The translations under genes were made by a program, and so were the position numbers. Of a stretch of DNA of 64,000 nt, positions 1 to 8,129 are shown piece by piece (position 1 is the first letter of the stretch; each line of letters begins with the position of its first letter). Source of the DNA: Nocardioides malaquae (GTDB taxonomy: Bacteria > Actinomycetota > Actinomycetes > Propionibacteriales > Nocardioidaceae); NCBI RefSeq assembly GCF_015070385.1, contig NZ_JADCSA010000001.1, positions 248,001 through 312,000 of the forward strand. The letters run 5' to 3'. The notes under the pieces are model-generated. The model ran no database searches. It saw only the letters and a program-made list of their open reading frames with translations, and was not told where the DNA came from.

Positions 1-52
1 CCAGCCCTGGTTCGTCGAGATGCTGCGCAGCATCGGACAGCCCACGCCCTGA
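1..52 (+). CDS. C-terminal end of an unidentified protein (partial)
   Basis: An open frame enters from the left edge and ends at a TGA at 50-52. Only about 16 residues are visible (ending MLRSIGQPTP), too few to assign a family. The frame ends 45 bp before the glycerol kinase start on the same strand. It could be the end of an upstream gene, or chance, because stops are rare in GC-rich DNA. Confidence 0.4.
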   Translation, partial: QPWFVEMLRSIGQPTP

Positions 53-84
53 CGATCCTCCGCCCGTGACGGGAGCGGCACCAC

Positions 85-90
85 TAGGGT
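85..90 (+). promoter_or_regulatory. -10 element of a probable leaderless glpK promoter
   Basis: TAGGGT lies 7 nt before the ATG at 98 and there is no Shine-Dalgarno sequence in between. This spacing places transcription initiation at or next to the start codon. The same arrangement recurs at many genes in the window. Confidence 0.5.
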
Positions 91-97
91 CGGGGCC

Positions 98-1567
98 ATG
101 AGCGTTCTCGCGATCGATGCCGGCACGACCGGGGTGACGGCCGTGGTGGTCGACACCGACGGCAGCATCGTGGCCAAGGGCTACGAGGAGTTCCGCCAGC
201 ACTTCCCCCGCCCCGGCTGGGTCGAGCACGCACCGGAGGAGATCTGGCAGGCCACGTTGGCCGCCACGCGTTCGGTGCTGGAGCAGGTCGACGCCTCGTC
301 GCTGACCGCGCTCGGCATCACCAACCAGCGCGAGACCGTCGTGCTGTGGGACCGTGAGACGCTGGGGTCGCCACGCCGCGCCATCGTGTGGCAGGACAGG
401 CGTACCGCCGACATCTGCAGCCGCTTGCGCGAGGAGGGCCACGAGGACCGCGTCGCCGAGCTGACGGGCCTGCGCCTGGACCCCTACTTCTCCGGCACCA
501 AGTTCACGTGGCTGCGCGAGAACGAGCCGCACACCTGGGCCCTGGTCGAGTCGGGACGGTACGCCGTCGGCACGGTGGACTCCTACCTCATCGCCCGGAT
601 GACGCGCGGCACGTGGCACGTCACCGACGTCTCCAACGCCTCGCGCACCCTCCTCTTCGACCTGGAGAAGGGCGACTGGTCGGAGGAGCTGTGCGAGCTC
701 TTCGGCGTCCCGCGCGACGCCCTCCCGGACGTCGTGCCGAGCTGGGGCGTCATCGACGAGACGGATCCGTCCTCCTTCTGCGGCCTCACCCTGCCCATCG
801 CCGGCATCGCGGGCGACCAGCAGTCGGCCCTCTTCGGCCAGACCTGCTTCGAGGAGGGAGAGACCAAGTGCACCTACGGCACGGGGTCCTTCATCCTCAC
901 CAACACCGGCACCACGCCCGTACGTTCTGCGGCCGGCCTGCTGACCACGGCGGCATGGCGCAGCCCCGAGGGCGTGACGACCTACGCGCTCGAGGGCTCC
1001 ATCTTCGTCACCGGCGCCGCGGTCCAGTGGCTCCGTGACGGCCTGGGCCTGATCGGCTCGGCCGCCGAGGCCGAGCCGGTGGCCCGCACCGTGCCGGACA
1101 GCGACGGAGTCTTCTTCGTGCCTGCCCTCACCGGGTTGGGCGCCCCCCACTGGGACCCGCACGCCCGCGGGACCATCGTCGGCCTGACCCGCGGCACCAC
1201 GAGGGCACACGTGGTGCGCGCGACGTTGGAGGCCATCGCCTTCGAGGTGCGCGACGTGCTCGAGACGATGCCGCAGCTGGCCGCGCTCCGGGTCGACGGC
1301 GGCGCAGCCGCCAACGGGCTGCTCTGCCAGGTCCAGGCCGACCAGGTCGGCGTGCCCGTCGAGCGGCCGAGGATCGTCGAGACGACCGCCCTCGGGGCCG
1401 CCTTCCTGGCGGGCCTCGGCACCGGTGTCTGGTCGTCGACGGACGACCTGAAGGCCACGTGGCAGCTCGACGCCCGCTTCACGCCGCAGGGCGACCGGGA
1501 GCAGGCAGACGCGTCGTACGCCCGCTGGCAGGAGGCCGTGGAGCGGTCGAAGGGTTGGGCAGACTGA
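98..1567 (+). CDS. glpK: glycerol kinase (FGGY family)
   Basis: 489 aa, close to the usual glycerol kinase length of about 500. It would phosphorylate glycerol to sn-glycerol 3-phosphate with ATP in the cytoplasm. The N-terminal FGGY signature is clear: DAGTTG phosphate-binding loop at residues 7-12, then the NQRET and WQDRR motifs typical of GlpK. The C-terminal half carries GDQQSALFGQ, TYGTGSF and the VDGGAAANGL nucleotide-binding motif. The ATG start fits the family N-terminus and follows a TAGGGT -10 hexamer by 7 nt. No glpF or glpD lies beside it. The gene ends 1 bp before the convergent coiled-coil gene. A related FGGY sugar kinase is possible but less likely. Confidence 0.93.
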   Translation: MSVLAIDAGTTGVTAVVVDTDGSIVAKGYEEFRQHFPRPGWVEHAPEEIWQATLAATRSVLEQVDASSLTALGITNQRETVVLWDRETLGSPRRAIVWQDRRTADICSRLREEGHEDRVAELTGLRLDPYFSGTKFTWLRENEPHTWALVESGRYAVGTVDSYLIARMTRGTWHVTDVSNASRTLLFDLEKGDWSEELCELFGVPRDALPDVVPSWGVIDETDPSSFCGLTLPIAGIAGDQQSALFGQTCFEEGETKCTYGTGSFILTNTGTTPVRSAAGLLTTAAWRSPEGVTTYALEGSIFVTGAAVQWLRDGLGLIGSAAEAEPVARTVPDSDGVFFVPALTGLGAPHWDPHARGTIVGLTRGTTRAHVVRATLEAIAFEVRDVLETMPQLAALRVDGGAAANGLLCQVQADQVGVPVERPRIVETTALGAAFLAGLGTGVWSSTDDLKATWQLDARFTPQGDREQADASYARWQEAVERSKGWAD

Positions 1568-1568
1568 G

Positions 1569-2510
1569 TCAGTCGTCGTCCAGGCGGGCCAGGGCAGCGG
1601 CCGCCTCGTCACGCTCCGACTCGGCCACGGCGAGCTCCTCGTCGGTCTCGTCACGACCTGCCTCGGCGTCCCCGAGCTCCTCCTCCACCTCGTCGGCCTC
1701 GGTCTCCAGGTCGGCCAGGCGTCGACGCAGCTCGTCGGCCTCCGAACGCACCCGGAGCAGACGCGCCTGCAGGTCGTCGACGTGTCGCTGGGCGGAGCGA
1801 CGTGCCCGTGCAGCGCGAGCCAGGGCGCGCTCGGCGTCGGCCAGCTCCTGCTTGGCCGCGCGCCGCTGCTTGGCGCTGCGCTCCGGGTCCGGCACCAACC
1901 GCAGTGCGGGCCGCGGCGGCACCTCCTCCGACTGCGCGGACGCGTCGTCGTGCGGCGCCTCCCGAGGTGGCGCGCTGAATCCCAGGGCAGACGCCAGCGC
2001 GACCGCCCCGGACAGGTCAGGGACCTCCACGCCCGTCACGGTGATCGGCTGGACCAGCAGTCCGGACCGCAGCGCCGCGGCGGCCTGCTCGTCGAGCAGG
2101 GCTGCCGTGAAGGTGGCCTCGACCTGGTCGGTGACCGACTGGCTGAGCTTCTGCCCCTCGGCCGCCGCCACGGACCTGGCGCGCGAGGCCATCGCGGCGG
2201 TGACCTGACGTCTCTGCCGACTCAGGGCCCGCAGCTCGTCACCGTCCAGCGCCTCCTGCGCGTCCCGCAGCGCGACTCCCAGGTCGAGCAACTGGTCGAC
2301 CTCCGCAGCCTCCCGGCGCACGAACAGGTTCACCACCCACGCCGCCACCGTGGGCTTGCGCAGCGCCTTCACCGCGCCCGCGAGCGCGCCGTCCTCGGCC
2401 TTCAGCTCGGCCGCCCTCCGGTCTCGGGCGAGGGTGAAGTCGGTCGTCGGGAGGGCGTACAGGTCGTCCGCCTCCGCGAGCAGCCGTTCCGTGCGCTCCT
2501 GCTCCTCCAC
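1569..2510 (-). CDS. conserved actinobacterial protein with C-terminal coiled coil
   Basis: 313 aa of unknown function. The N-terminal about 160 residues are mostly helical, with a conserved-looking segment (KPTVAAWVVNLFVRR) that could bind a partner. The last about 110 residues are a long Glu/Arg/Ala coiled coil ending in an acidic tail. There is no signal peptide or membrane segment. I chose the GTG at 2510 because GGAGGG lies just upstream and it clears the preceding gene; a longer frame would overlap the regulator. It is the last gene of the minus-strand acyltransferase-kinase-regulator run, 26 nt after the regulator stop, so it is probably co-transcribed. Confidence 0.75.
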   Translation of the reverse strand: MEEQERTERLLAEADDLYALPTTDFTLARDRRAAELKAEDGALAGAVKALRKPTVAAWVVNLFVRREAAEVDQLLDLGVALRDAQEALDGDELRALSRQRRQVTAAMASRARSVAAAEGQKLSQSVTDQVEATFTAALLDEQAAAALRSGLLVQPITVTGVEVPDLSGAVALASALGFSAPPREAPHDDASAQSEEVPPRPALRLVPDPERSAKQRRAAKQELADAERALARAARARRSAQRHVDDLQARLLRVRSEADELRRRLADLETEADEVEEELGDAEAGRDETDEELAVAESERDEAAAALARLDDD

Positions 2511-2536
2511 GTGCCCTCCGTCCGGCGCCCGAGGCG

Positions 2537-3232
2537 TCAGTCCTCGTCGTCCAGGCCCTGCTCGATGGCCCACCGGGTCAGCTCGACCCGATTGTGCATC
2601 TGCAGCTTGCGCAGCGTGTTCTGCACGTGGTTCTGCACGGTGCGGTGCGAGATCACCAACCGCTCAGCGATCTGCTTGGAGCCCCACCCCTTCGCCACCA
2701 TGCGCAACACCTCGGTCTCACGCTCGGTGAGCAGCGAGACCTCGCCGGCCACCTGGGCAGGGCTGGAGAGACGCCGGAACTCCCCCAGCACCAGACCGGC
2801 CAGGCCCGGGGTGAAGACGGTGCCCCCCGAGGCCACCCGCTCGACGGCAGCGAGCAGCTCACTGCTGGAGGCCGACTTCACCAGGTAGCCGGTGGCTCCG
2901 GCCTTCAACGCCTCCAGGACGTCCTCCTGCTCGCCGGAGGCAGAGAGGATGAGCACCCGGGCGGAAGGATCCTGGGCCAGCACCGTCCGCGTGACCTCGA
3001 CCCCGGTCGGCTCAGGGATCTGGAGGTCGAGCACCACCACCTGCGGCCTCGTCGCGGTGAACCGGGCGATCGCCTCCGCCCCACTGCTGGCGACAGCGAC
3101 CACGTCGAGGCCGGCCTGCTGCAGGTCGCGCTCGACGGCGTCACGCCACATCGGGTGGTCGTCGACCACCATCACGCGGGTCGGTTGCGCGTCGTCGTGC
3201 CCGCTCGGTCGCGGGTCGTGCTGTCCGGTCAC
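2537..3232 (-). CDS. macR: NarL/FixJ-family response regulator (MacR-like)
   Basis: 231 aa. The N-terminal receiver domain has the acidic pair VVDD (about 22-25), the phosphoacceptor Asp about residue 69 (VVVLDLQIPEP) and the conserved Lys in YLVKSASS. A linker leads to a C-terminal LuxR-type helix-turn-helix (LTERETEVLRMVAKG ... ISHRTVQNHVQNTLRKL). It should be a DNA-binding regulator phosphorylated by the kinase encoded two genes upstream. The GTG at 3232 has GGGAGGGG at Shine-Dalgarno distance. The symbol follows the actinobacterial MacRS pair and rests on the MacS-like partner and the gene neighbourhood. An 18-residue extension precedes the receiver domain. Confidence 0.85.
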   Translation of the reverse strand: MTGQHDPRPSGHDDAQPTRVMVVDDHPMWRDAVERDLQQAGLDVVAVASSGAEAIARFTATRPQVVVLDLQIPEPTGVEVTRTVLAQDPSARVLILSASGEQEDVLEALKAGATGYLVKSASSSELLAAVERVASGGTVFTPGLAGLVLGEFRRLSSPAQVAGEVSLLTERETEVLRMVAKGWGSKQIAERLVISHRTVQNHVQNTLRKLQMHNRVELTRWAIEQGLDDED

Positions 3233-3270
3233 CAGTCCCCTCCCAGAGGCCTTGCCTGCCGCGCCCGAGG

Positions 3271-3804
3271 CTACTCGCCGAGCGGCGGGTCCACCTCGGC
3301 CGCTCGCCGGTAACGACCTCGGCGATGCACCAGTGGATCGGTCTCGTCGTCGACGTGCAGCTCGACGATGCGGGTGGTGACCAGGGTCGACCACCCGACC
3401 TCGGCGGTGTCCTCCAGCTCGACCGCGGCCCAGGTGCCGGCGGAGAGCAGGCGGGGGCCGTGCGGGCCTTCCTCGAAGGCCTCGACGCGGAAGGGGCCAC
3501 CGGGTGCCGGCGCGAGACCGGCGAAGACCTCGGCCACCTCGCGGTGGCTCCAGCGCAGCAGGTGGACCACCGCGCGCCGGTTGCGCAGGAACTCCTCCGC
3601 GAAGTCGGACAACGGGTCGACCAGCGCCAGGACCCGACCCTCGTCCCCGCGGGCCACCATCACGCTGGAGACGGTGAGGCCGGCACGGGTGTCGTCACCA
3701 CCAGTCGTCCAGAGCGTCACCACGCCGCCCAACCGAGCGCGCAGCCGGCGCACCTCGTCGCTCGGCGCGTCTCCGGTGAAGGGATGCTCCGCATGGATCG
3801 TCAC
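3271..3804 (-). CDS. flavin reductase-like (split-barrel FMN-binding) protein
   Basis: 177 aa. The sequence runs TGDAPSDEVRRLRARLGGVVTLWTT..GLTVSSVMVARGDEGRVLALV, the pattern of the flavin reductase-like split barrel in which the TVSSV segment contacts FMN. Members either reduce free flavin with NAD(P)H or bind flavin as a cofactor; which applies here cannot be read from the sequence. The GTG at 3804 has GAGGAGG upstream. The gene sits between the sensor kinase (31 nt upstream) and the response regulator (38 nt downstream), an unusual place that suggests a redox or flavin link to the two-component system. Confidence 0.8.
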   Translation of the reverse strand: MTIHAEHPFTGDAPSDEVRRLRARLGGVVTLWTTGGDDTRAGLTVSSVMVARGDEGRVLALVDPLSDFAEEFLRNRRAVVHLLRWSHREVAEVFAGLAPAPGGPFRVEAFEEGPHGPRLLSAGTWAAVELEDTAEVGWSTLVTTRIVELHVDDETDPLVHRRGRYRRAAEVDPPLGE

Positions 3805-3835
3805 GCCCAGGTCCTCCTCTGTGCTGTGCGACGAC

Positions 3836-5038
3836 TCATCGGTCGCCGCGCCGTTCCACGGTGAGTTCCCACTCCGTGCCCCACTCACCCGTCTCGACCC
3901 GGGCCCGTCCGCCGATCTCGGTCATCCGACCGCAGATCGACGACTGCACGCCAAGTCTCCCCTGGGCACGCGCCTGCTCGAGTCGGCCTGCCGGGATGCC
4001 GGGCCCCTCGTCGCGCACGGTCACCACGACGGAGTCGCCGTGGTCCTCCAGCAGCACCCATGCGGGGGCGGCGAGCCCGACGTGGAGTCGTACGTTGTCC
4101 AGGCAGGCGCCCACGGCGCCCAGCAGCGCATCCACCACGTCGCCGGGCAGCACCACGGCGCGGCCGGGGGTGGCCACAGTGACCGTCGGACCGACGGCCT
4201 GCTCCAGCGCGCCGGCCAGGTCGCGCGGCGCGCTCAGGTCAGCACCCACGTCCGGCCCCTCGGCATCGGCTCCGCCGACCGGGCGAGCCACCGACGCCGT
4301 GGTCCAGACGTCCTGTGCATGGATGAGTGCGCGCAGCGCGGCCTCCTGCTCCCCCGCCAACCCGGCCAACTCGGCCCACTCGCCGTCATCCTGGCCGCCC
4401 TTGCGCTGCACGAGCGCGAGCACCTGGAGCACCCCGTCGTGCACCGCGCGGGCAAGTCGTGCGCGTTCACCGGCGACGGCGGCACGACGCTCCGCGACCG
4501 CGCGCTCGCTGGCCATCTGCTGCAGGCTCTGGCACATGTAGCCGATGAGCGCGCCGCCGAGCAGGACCAGGAAGACGTTGCCGTAGTTGGTCTGGGTGAT
4601 CTCGGCACGGATCGAGAGGTCGACGACCGAGACCACGGTCCCGGCGACGAGGCCGCCCCTCCAGTTCCAGTGGATCGCCCACGCGAGCACCGCGCACACC
4701 ACCCAGAAGCCCGGCACCGAGGCGTTGAACTCGGGGCCCTTCAGCCACGGGGTCGAGGCGAGCAGGGCCACCGACACGGCCAGGTCGGCCACGAGCACCA
4801 GAGGCGTACGCCGGTGCGCCTGCCGGTAGAGCACGTGGGCGGTCACGGTCCAGACGACGAGGACGCCGAAGGCCGCCAGCGCCCACCCCGGGCGGTCGAA
4901 GTTGTCCCACCGCCACCAGGTCAGACCCAACGTGTTGAGGGTGACGGCGAGCCGCAGGACGGCGAGCGCCCGGTGCAGCCGGTCCTCGACGGCGAGCCGC
5001 GCGGCCGCCTCGGGCCCCCGCCCCCTCGTGACGGTCAG
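3836..5038 (-). CDS. macS: membrane sensor histidine kinase, MacS family (unusual start codon likely)
   Basis: About four to five N-terminal membrane helices are followed by a HisKA_3 dimerisation box (ARAVHDGVLQ, phospho-His about residue 200) and a HATPase domain with DEGPGIP and a C-terminal GRLGVQSSI segment. This is the NarL-type kinase layout, matching the NarL-type regulator downstream. The first conventional start is TTG at 4930 (364 aa), but the codons just upstream (DRLHRALAVLRLAVT) look like the conserved N-terminus of MacS kinases. No in-frame ATG, GTG or TTG precedes them. A CTG at 5038 overlaps the PlsC stop as CTGA, with GAGAGGG upstream, so I extend to that codon. The exact start is uncertain. 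Confidence 0.8.
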   Translation of the reverse strand: MTVTRGRGPEAAARLAVEDRLHRALAVLRLAVTLNTLGLTWWRWDNFDRPGWALAAFGVLVVWTVTAHVLYRQAHRRTPLVLVADLAVSVALLASTPWLKGPEFNASVPGFWVVCAVLAWAIHWNWRGGLVAGTVVSVVDLSIRAEITQTNYGNVFLVLLGGALIGYMCQSLQQMASERAVAERRAAVAGERARLARAVHDGVLQVLALVQRKGGQDDGEWAELAGLAGEQEAALRALIHAQDVWTTASVARPVGGADAEGPDVGADLSAPRDLAGALEQAVGPTVTVATPGRAVVLPGDVVDALLGAVGACLDNVRLHVGLAAPAWVLLEDHGDSVVVTVRDEGPGIPAGRLEQARAQGRLGVQSSICGRMTEIGGRARVETGEWGTEWELTVERRGDR

Positions 5039-5805
5039 GACGCCCTCTCGTCGCCCTGGCCGAGGAGCTCGGCCTCGACGCGGTCACGCTCGGCGTCGGC
5101 CTCGGCGGCGCGTGCCGCGGCGGCCGCCTTCTTCGACTCCTCCTTGGCCTTGGTGGCGTACATGTCGACGTACTCCTGGCCGGAGAGGCGCATGATCTCG
5201 TACATGATCTCGTCGGTGACCGACCGCAACACGTAGCGGTCGTTCTCCATGCCGGCGTAGCGCGAGAAGTCGAGGGGCTTGCCGAAGCGCACGTGCGGCC
5301 GGGTGAAGGAGCCGAACGTCTTGCCCGGAGGGGCGACCACGTCGGTGCCGACGACGGCGACGGGGATCACCGGCACTCCCGTCGAGAGCGCGAGGCGGGC
5401 CACTCCCGTCTTGCCTCGGTAGAGCTTGCCGTCGTGCGAGCGCGTGCCCTCGGGGAAGATCCCGAAGAGGTCGCCCTGCCCCAGGATCTTGGCGGCCGAC
5501 GCCATCGCCCCCGCCGCGGCACTGCCGCTGGCGCGGTCGATCGGCACCTGGCCGACCCCGGAGAAGAACATCTTCTGGAAGAAGCCCTTGATGCCGGGAC
5601 TGGTGAAGTACTCCGCCTTCGCGACGAACGTGACCCGCCGCGGCAGGGTCAGCGGCATGAAGAGCCAGTCGGCGTAGGAGAGGTGGTTGCACGCGAGGAT
5701 CGCCGGCCCCTCCGCGGGCACGTGTTCGACTCCCTGCGCGTGGGGGCGGAAGATGACCCGGAGGAACGGCCCGAGGGCAATCCACTTGAGGAACCAGTAG
5801 AGCAC
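5035..5805 (-). CDS. plsC: 1-acyl-sn-glycerol-3-phosphate acyltransferase family protein
   Basis: 256 aa. The PlsC/LPLAT motifs are present in order: NHLSYAD (the HX4D catalytic motif, about residues 40-46), the AEYF region, FPEGTRS (about 117-123) for glycerol-phosphate binding, and the PVIPVAV motif. It transfers an acyl chain to lysophosphatidic acid or a related acceptor at the membrane; the N-terminus has a hydrophobic stretch. The C-terminal about 45 residues are an Ala/Glu/Lys-rich helix that is not catalytic. It corresponds by order to M. tuberculosis Rv2182c. It starts at GTG 5805 and overlaps the kinase by 4 nt, so it probably heads this minus-strand operon. Confidence 0.88.
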   Translation of the reverse strand: MLYWFLKWIALGPFLRVIFRPHAQGVEHVPAEGPAILACNHLSYADWLFMPLTLPRRVTFVAKAEYFTSPGIKGFFQKMFFSGVGQVPIDRASGSAAAGAMASAAKILGQGDLFGIFPEGTRSHDGKLYRGKTGVARLALSTGVPVIPVAVVGTDVVAPPGKTFGSFTRPHVRFGKPLDFSRYAGMENDRYVLRSVTDEIMYEIMRLSGQEYVDMYATKAKEESKKAAAAARAAEADAERDRVEAELLGQGDERAS

Positions 5806-5894
5806 GACGCGAGCCTAACGCCTGCCGGACTCCGACGGCCCGCGTCGAGCCGGGTGAGACGCCCGGATCGCTGCCACGGCCACCACTGCTGGGG

Positions 5895-5900
5895 CAGAAT
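5895..5900 (+). promoter_or_regulatory. -10 element of a probable leaderless promoter (hydrolase gene)
   Basis: CAGAAT ends 6 nt before the ATG at 5907 and no ribosome binding site is present. This matches the leaderless pattern seen across the window. Confidence 0.4.
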
Positions 5901-5906
5901 GCCCAC

Positions 5907-6704
5907 ATGACTGACGAGTCCTCGGCCCCCCTGAGCCTCCCCGCCCGCCCGGAGCTCACCGGAGGGCGTCGCATCGGGGTGATGGTGAGCCACGGGTTCA
6001 CCGGTTCCCCCCACTCGGTGCGCCCCTGGGCGCTCTCGCTCGCCGAGCGTGGCTACGCCGTCGAGCTGCCGCTGCTTCCGGGCCACGGCTCCACGTGGCA
6101 GGAGATGAACACCACGACGTGGGAGGACTGGTACGGCGCCGTCCGAGCGGCCCACGACAAGCTGGCGGAGGAGAACGACGACGTGCTGGTCGCCGGTCTC
6201 TCCATGGGTGGGACGCTGGCCCTGCGGCTCGCGGCCGACCTCGGCGATGCGGTGGCCGGCGTGATCGTCGTCAATGCCGCCGTCGCCACCCGCCGCAAGG
6301 ACGTGCTCGTGCTGCCCTTCGCCAAGCACGTGCTCGGATCGCTGCCGGCGATCGGCAACGACCTGAAGAAGAACGGGGTCGACGAGCGGGCCTACGACCG
6401 CACGCCGTTGCGGGCCGCCCACTCCATGATGCAGGCGTGGAAGGTGCTGCGTGACGACCTGCCACGCGTCACGGCGCCGGTCCTCTTCTTCAAGTCGGCT
6501 GTCGACCACGTCGTCGACGACTCCTCGCTGCCGATCGTGCGCGCCGGAGTCTCCTCGCGGGAGTTCATCGAACTGGTGCTGCCGGACAGCTATCACGTGG
6601 CCACGCTCGACAACGACGCACAGACCATCTTCGACGAGTCCGCCGCGTTCGTGGCACGCGTCACCGACCCGGCGAACGGACGCACCGGACCCCGATCGGC
6701 ATGA
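5907..6704 (+). CDS. alpha/beta hydrolase, carboxylesterase/lipase-like
   Basis: 265 aa, about the size of monoacylglycerol-lipase or Est30-type carboxylesterases. The oxyanion region SHGFTGSP is near residues 29-36, the nucleophile elbow is GLSMGG, the acidic residue is probably the Asp in SAVDHVVD, and the catalytic His lies in DSYHVATLD, which is the family's usual ending. It is cytoplasmic, with no signal peptide. The substrate is likely a carboxylic ester or monoglyceride. It is divergent from plsC and overlaps the next gene by an ATGA junction, so the two are co-translated. Confidence 0.85.
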   Translation: MTDESSAPLSLPARPELTGGRRIGVMVSHGFTGSPHSVRPWALSLAERGYAVELPLLPGHGSTWQEMNTTTWEDWYGAVRAAHDKLAEENDDVLVAGLSMGGTLALRLAADLGDAVAGVIVVNAAVATRRKDVLVLPFAKHVLGSLPAIGNDLKKNGVDERAYDRTPLRAAHSMMQAWKVLRDDLPRVTAPVLFFKSAVDHVVDDSSLPIVRAGVSSREFIELVLPDSYHVATLDNDAQTIFDESAAFVARVTDPANGRTGPRSA

Positions 6705-7210
6705 CCACGCCGGAGGAGGACGAGGCATGGCGGCTGATCGTCGACCACTACGACGAGACCGCCGTCCGGGAGCCGCGCGAGAGCGGCGAGCAGGTCGACT
6801 CCGACTCCGAGCCGCGGGACCTGCAGGAGACTCGCCCCGACGACCCGACTGTCGACGAGGTACTCCCTCCGGCGTCGGGCCCGCTCCCCACACCGGCCCC
6901 CTTCCCGGCTGACGCCCCCGCTGCGCCCGACGCCGAGGACGGCGCCACGTGGCGAGACCCCGACGACGACGACGCGTTCGTGCCCCCACCCGCTCCCCCG
7001 GCGCCGGACCTCCCGACCGGACGCCTCGTCGCGTGGACGGGCGTGCTCGGCACCCCCCTGCTCTTCTTCCTGGCCGCCCTCACCGGCAGGACGATCCCGG
7101 GCGCGCTGGCCGCCCTGCTCGCCGGTGTGCTGGCCGCCTCCTTCGTCTACCTGGTGGTGAGTCAGCCCCGGGACCCCCGCGACCCCTGGGACGACGGCTC
7201 CCGCGTCTAA
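6701..7210 (+). CDS. acidic Pro-rich protein with two C-terminal membrane helices
   Basis: 169 aa, family not recognised. Residues 1-105 are strongly acidic and Pro-rich and look disordered. Two adjacent hydrophobic segments (about 107-127 and 132-153) probably form a membrane hairpin with a short basic/acidic tail. The start is fixed by the ATGA overlap with the hydrolase. The TAA stop overlaps the stop codon of the convergent glucokinase gene within the tetranucleotide CTAA at 7207-7210, leaving no room for a terminator between the two transcripts. Confidence 0.7.
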   Translation: MTTPEEDEAWRLIVDHYDETAVREPRESGEQVDSDSEPRDLQETRPDDPTVDEVLPPASGPLPTPAPFPADAPAAPDAEDGATWRDPDDDDAFVPPPAPPAPDLPTGRLVAWTGVLGTPLLFFLAALTGRTIPGALAALLAGVLAASFVYLVVSQPRDPRDPWDDGSRV

Positions 7211-8127
7211 CGCGCCGCAGCCGCCCGCCGGGCCAGCGCCACGGCGCCCACCGTGCCGGCGTGCTCCCCATGGACCGCCGGCACGAGCGGCGGGGTCACC
7301 CGGTGCCCGGCGCCGACCAGGTGCTCGGCGAGCGACCTCCTCGCCGGCGTGAGCAGCAGGTCGCCGGCCTCGGCGACGCCTCCACCCACGACGACCACCT
7401 CGGGATCGAGCACGGCCACCAGGTTGGCCACGCCCACGCCGAGCCAGGCGCCCACCTCCTCGAAAGCCGCCACCGCCTCCCGGTCACCGGCGCGGGCGGC
7501 CTCCGCGACTCCCCCGCCTCGCTCACCCGCGCGGCCGGCGCGCGCGACCAACGCCCGACCCGAGGCGTACTGCTCCCAGCAGCCGCGCAACCCGCAGGGG
7601 CAGGGTCGCCCCTGCGGCACCACGCGGGTGTGACCGAACTCCCCGGCCATGCCACCCGCGCCGCGCACCACCTCGCCGTGCACCACCACGCCTCCGCCGA
7701 TCCCGGTGCCGACGGCGACCAACACGCCCTGTGCTACACCGGCCAGGGCCCCGTGCTCCACTTCGGCCCACGTCGCGCAGGTGGCGTCGTTCTCGAGCAC
7801 CACGTCGAGGCCCCACCGTGTGGACAACCGCTCGCGCACGGCGTCGTCACGCCACGGCAGGTGCGGCGCGAAGACGACGCGTTCGCCGGCCGCGTCGACG
7901 AACCCGGCCGCCGCCACCCCGACCCCACGGGGTCGAGCGCCGTCGCAAACCAGCTCGAGGGCGCGGCTCAGCACGTCCTCGAGTCCGGCAGCGTCCTCGA
8001 CGCCGTCACGAGAAGAGAGGCGGACCGACCGCAGGACCTGTCCGTGGTCGTCGACGAGGTCGGCGAGCACCTTCGTGCCGCCGACGTCGAGGCCGACCCA
8101 CCCGTCGGAGACCGGACGCCTGTCCAC
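7207..8127 (-). CDS. glk: ROK-family glucokinase
   Basis: 306 aa. The N-terminal ATP motif is GLDVGGTKV (about residues 12-20). The ENDATCATWAE and GTGIGGGVV segments line the sugar and phosphate site, and a zinc-binding ROK signature follows (GHTRV..GRPCPCGLRGCWEQYASG, with three Cys and the upstream His). This protein would make glucose 6-phosphate. The GTG at 8127 lies 3 nt after the stop of the upstream gene, so translation is coupled. The neighbourhood (ArsA-like ATPase, SRPBCC protein, acyl-CoA synthetase, Mac-type two-component system) recalls the Streptomyces glkA region. There is no N-terminal helix-turn-helix, so it is a kinase rather than a ROK repressor. Confidence 0.88.
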   Translation of the reverse strand: MDRRPVSDGWVGLDVGGTKVLADLVDDHGQVLRSVRLSSRDGVEDAAGLEDVLSRALELVCDGARPRGVGVAAAGFVDAAGERVVFAPHLPWRDDAVRERLSTRWGLDVVLENDATCATWAEVEHGALAGVAQGVLVAVGTGIGGGVVVHGEVVRGAGGMAGEFGHTRVVPQGRPCPCGLRGCWEQYASGRALVARAGRAGERGGGVAEAARAGDREAVAAFEEVGAWLGVGVANLVAVLDPEVVVVGGGVAEAGDLLLTPARRSLAEHLVGAGHRVTPPLVPAVHGEHAGTVGAVALARRAAAAR

Positions 8128-8129
8128 GG

